Shown piece by piece: positions 63,231 to 64,000 of a stretch of DNA of 64,000 bases. The notes beneath the pieces were generated by a model. The model searched no databases. It was not told where the DNA came from and worked only from the letters and a program-made list of their open reading frames with translations. The stretch covers positions 62,001-126,000 of the forward strand of contig NZ_JAKRWF010000004.1 in NCBI RefSeq assembly GCF_022352215.1, in the 5' to 3' direction. The translations under genes were made by a program, and so were the position numbers. The stretch comes from Flavihumibacter cheonanensis. Lineage in GTDB: Bacteria > Bacteroidota > Bacteroidia > Chitinophagales > Chitinophagaceae. Each line of letters begins with the position of its first letter. Positions within the stretch are counted from its first letter, which is position 1.

Positions 63231-64000
63231 TTAGAAATCGATACCCATTGCAAAATGCCAGATAGGTTTGCCTTTGAATACGCCATTCATTTCCCAACCG
63301 GTATCCAGTCTCAGGAAATATCCCAGCAGCGTGGATCTTGCACCAAACCCGTATCCACCAACAAATGGACCAACACCACCCGCTTTGATCTTAACCAGCA
63401 CATTTCCTTCTTGGTACACTCTCGAAGGGCGCTGAATGCCATTGTAACTTCCATTCCACGCAGTTCCCAAATCTACAAACTGCACCAACTGGAAATTCCG
63501 TAAAAACGCATTGTTGATCGGGCGCTTCAATAGCGTAGTAAATACAGGCAACCGGAATTCACTGTTTATTACTACCGCATTGTTTCCGTTGGTGATATTC
63601 TGCCGGTGACCTCTCATGTTCACTGCCAATGCCTGAAAGGCATAGTCGGGGTCCTGCGGTTGTACTTCATTGTTAGCCTTGGGGAATAACCATCCATCCT
63701 GTCCACCCAGGTAGTACACGATTTTTTTATCACCCCAGGAGAAGTCTGCAGCAACACGTCCTGCCCAGATAAAGTTCTGGAAGATGGGATAATAATAACG
63801 CGCATCCCAACCCAGGTTGAAAGTGTTTCTACCAGCAATGGTTTTATTGGTATTCGCCAGTTGTGTATTGTAATCAATATAGGCTTTGTAACGAAGTCCG
63901 TTTAATATGTTCAGGGTTTTCTGAACCGTATTGTCATGTACATATTCGAGACGCAACAAACCATAGGTCTGTTTGGCATCATCAATGGTCAGAGTCTGCG
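63231..64000 (-). CDS. Omp85/BamA-family outer-membrane protein, C-terminal part (5' end outside window)
   Basis: 256 codons are open from the window edge to the stop at 63231. The sequence is a beta-barrel C-terminus with the bacterial surface-antigen pattern: NLGWDARYYYPIFQNFIWAGRVAADFS, LAVNMRGHRQNI (the RGY/RGH-type loop), VINSEFRLPVFTTLL, QLVQFVDLGTAWNG, GVGPFVGGYGFGARSTLLGYFLRLD and a terminal Phe (WHFAMGIDF). This matches BamA/TamA-like Omp85 proteins; POTRA domains, if any, lie outside the window. It ends just before a strong terminator shared with the CreD-like gene. Confidence 0.85.
   Translation of the reverse strand, partial: QTLTIDDAKQTYGLLRLEYVHDNTVQKTLNILNGLRYKAYIDYNTQLANTNKTIAGRNTFNLGWDARYYYPIFQNFIWAGRVAADFSWGDKKIVYYLGGQDGWLFPKANNEVQPQDPDYAFQALAVNMRGHRQNITNGNNAVVINSEFRLPVFTTLLKRPINNAFLRNFQLVQFVDLGTAWNGSYNGIQRPSRVYQEGNVLVKIKAGGVGPFVGGYGFGARSTLLGYFLRLDTGWEMNGVFKGKPIWHFAMGIDF

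Noticed and set aside
1-64000. tRNA, rRNA, insertion sequences, prophage or integrase genes
   Set aside because: No tRNA-like cloverleaf with a TTCGA loop, no rRNA-like sequence, and no transposase, integrase or phage structural protein was recognised in any frame.

Overview
This 64 kb window looks like ordinary chromosome from a Bacteroidota member, most likely Chitinophagaceae or a close relative. The evidence is the gene set: a GldB-like lipoprotein, DUF5686 and DUF3078 envelope proteins, paired LytS/LytTR systems, class II ribonucleotide reductase, bacterial GGGP synthase and a split transketolase. Many lipoproteins are present, and eight or more genes are preceded by the Bacteroidota -7 promoter element TAnnTTTG. 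I see no phage, insertion sequence, CRISPR array, rRNA or tRNA.

Layout. 1-8.5 kb: 3' end of ileS, a DksA-like protein with a histone-H1-like tail, then on the minus strand an MsbA-type ABC exporter, a DPP-IV-like S9 peptidase and a Gfo/Idh/MocA oxidoreductase. 8.5-16.2 kb: housekeeping genes (rbfA, a LolC-type permease, transketolase N-half, a WecA-type transferase, frr, a DMT transporter, mscL, DUF3078, scpA). 16.2-19 kb: a DJ-1/PfpI protein behind a palindromic operator, a broken L,D-transpeptidase and a vanadium-haloperoxidase-like lipoprotein. 19-29 kb: two LytS/LytTR pairs flanking dxs, then two tandem M28 peptidases. 29-34.6 kb: GGGP synthase, DUF2490, nrdJ with a dyad-rich leader, and a 37-aa lipoprotein. 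34.6-41 kb: PhoD-like phosphatase, YcxB-like protein, fatty acid desaturase, gldB divergent from nadE, and a lipoprotein. 41-46 kb: a compact moxR-DUF58-batD-batA operon, then rsgA. 46-53.4 kb: PQQ-type sugar dehydrogenase, an overlapping small lipoprotein and hypothetical gene, gamma carbonic anhydrase, a class III aminotransferase and a very large TraB/GumN protein. 53.4-57.8 kb: glpK-glpD-glpF followed by a secreted RidA. 57.8-64 kb: DUF5686, a membrane protein / winged-helix regulator / CreD operon with two matching operators, and the 3' end of an Omp85-type barrel gene.

How the genes fit together. The clearest functional units are the glycerol operon, the Bat-type operon, the two sensor/regulator pairs and the CreD operon with its probable self-regulatory operators. 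The most unusual non-coding features are five degenerate tracts of a 7-bp unit (R-TGA-NNN type). They sit at gene ends, and in three cases the repeat itself supplies the stop codon. Several -7 elements also lie only 4-7 nt from start codons, which suggests leaderless mRNAs. I found no obviously new multi-gene defence or mobile system.
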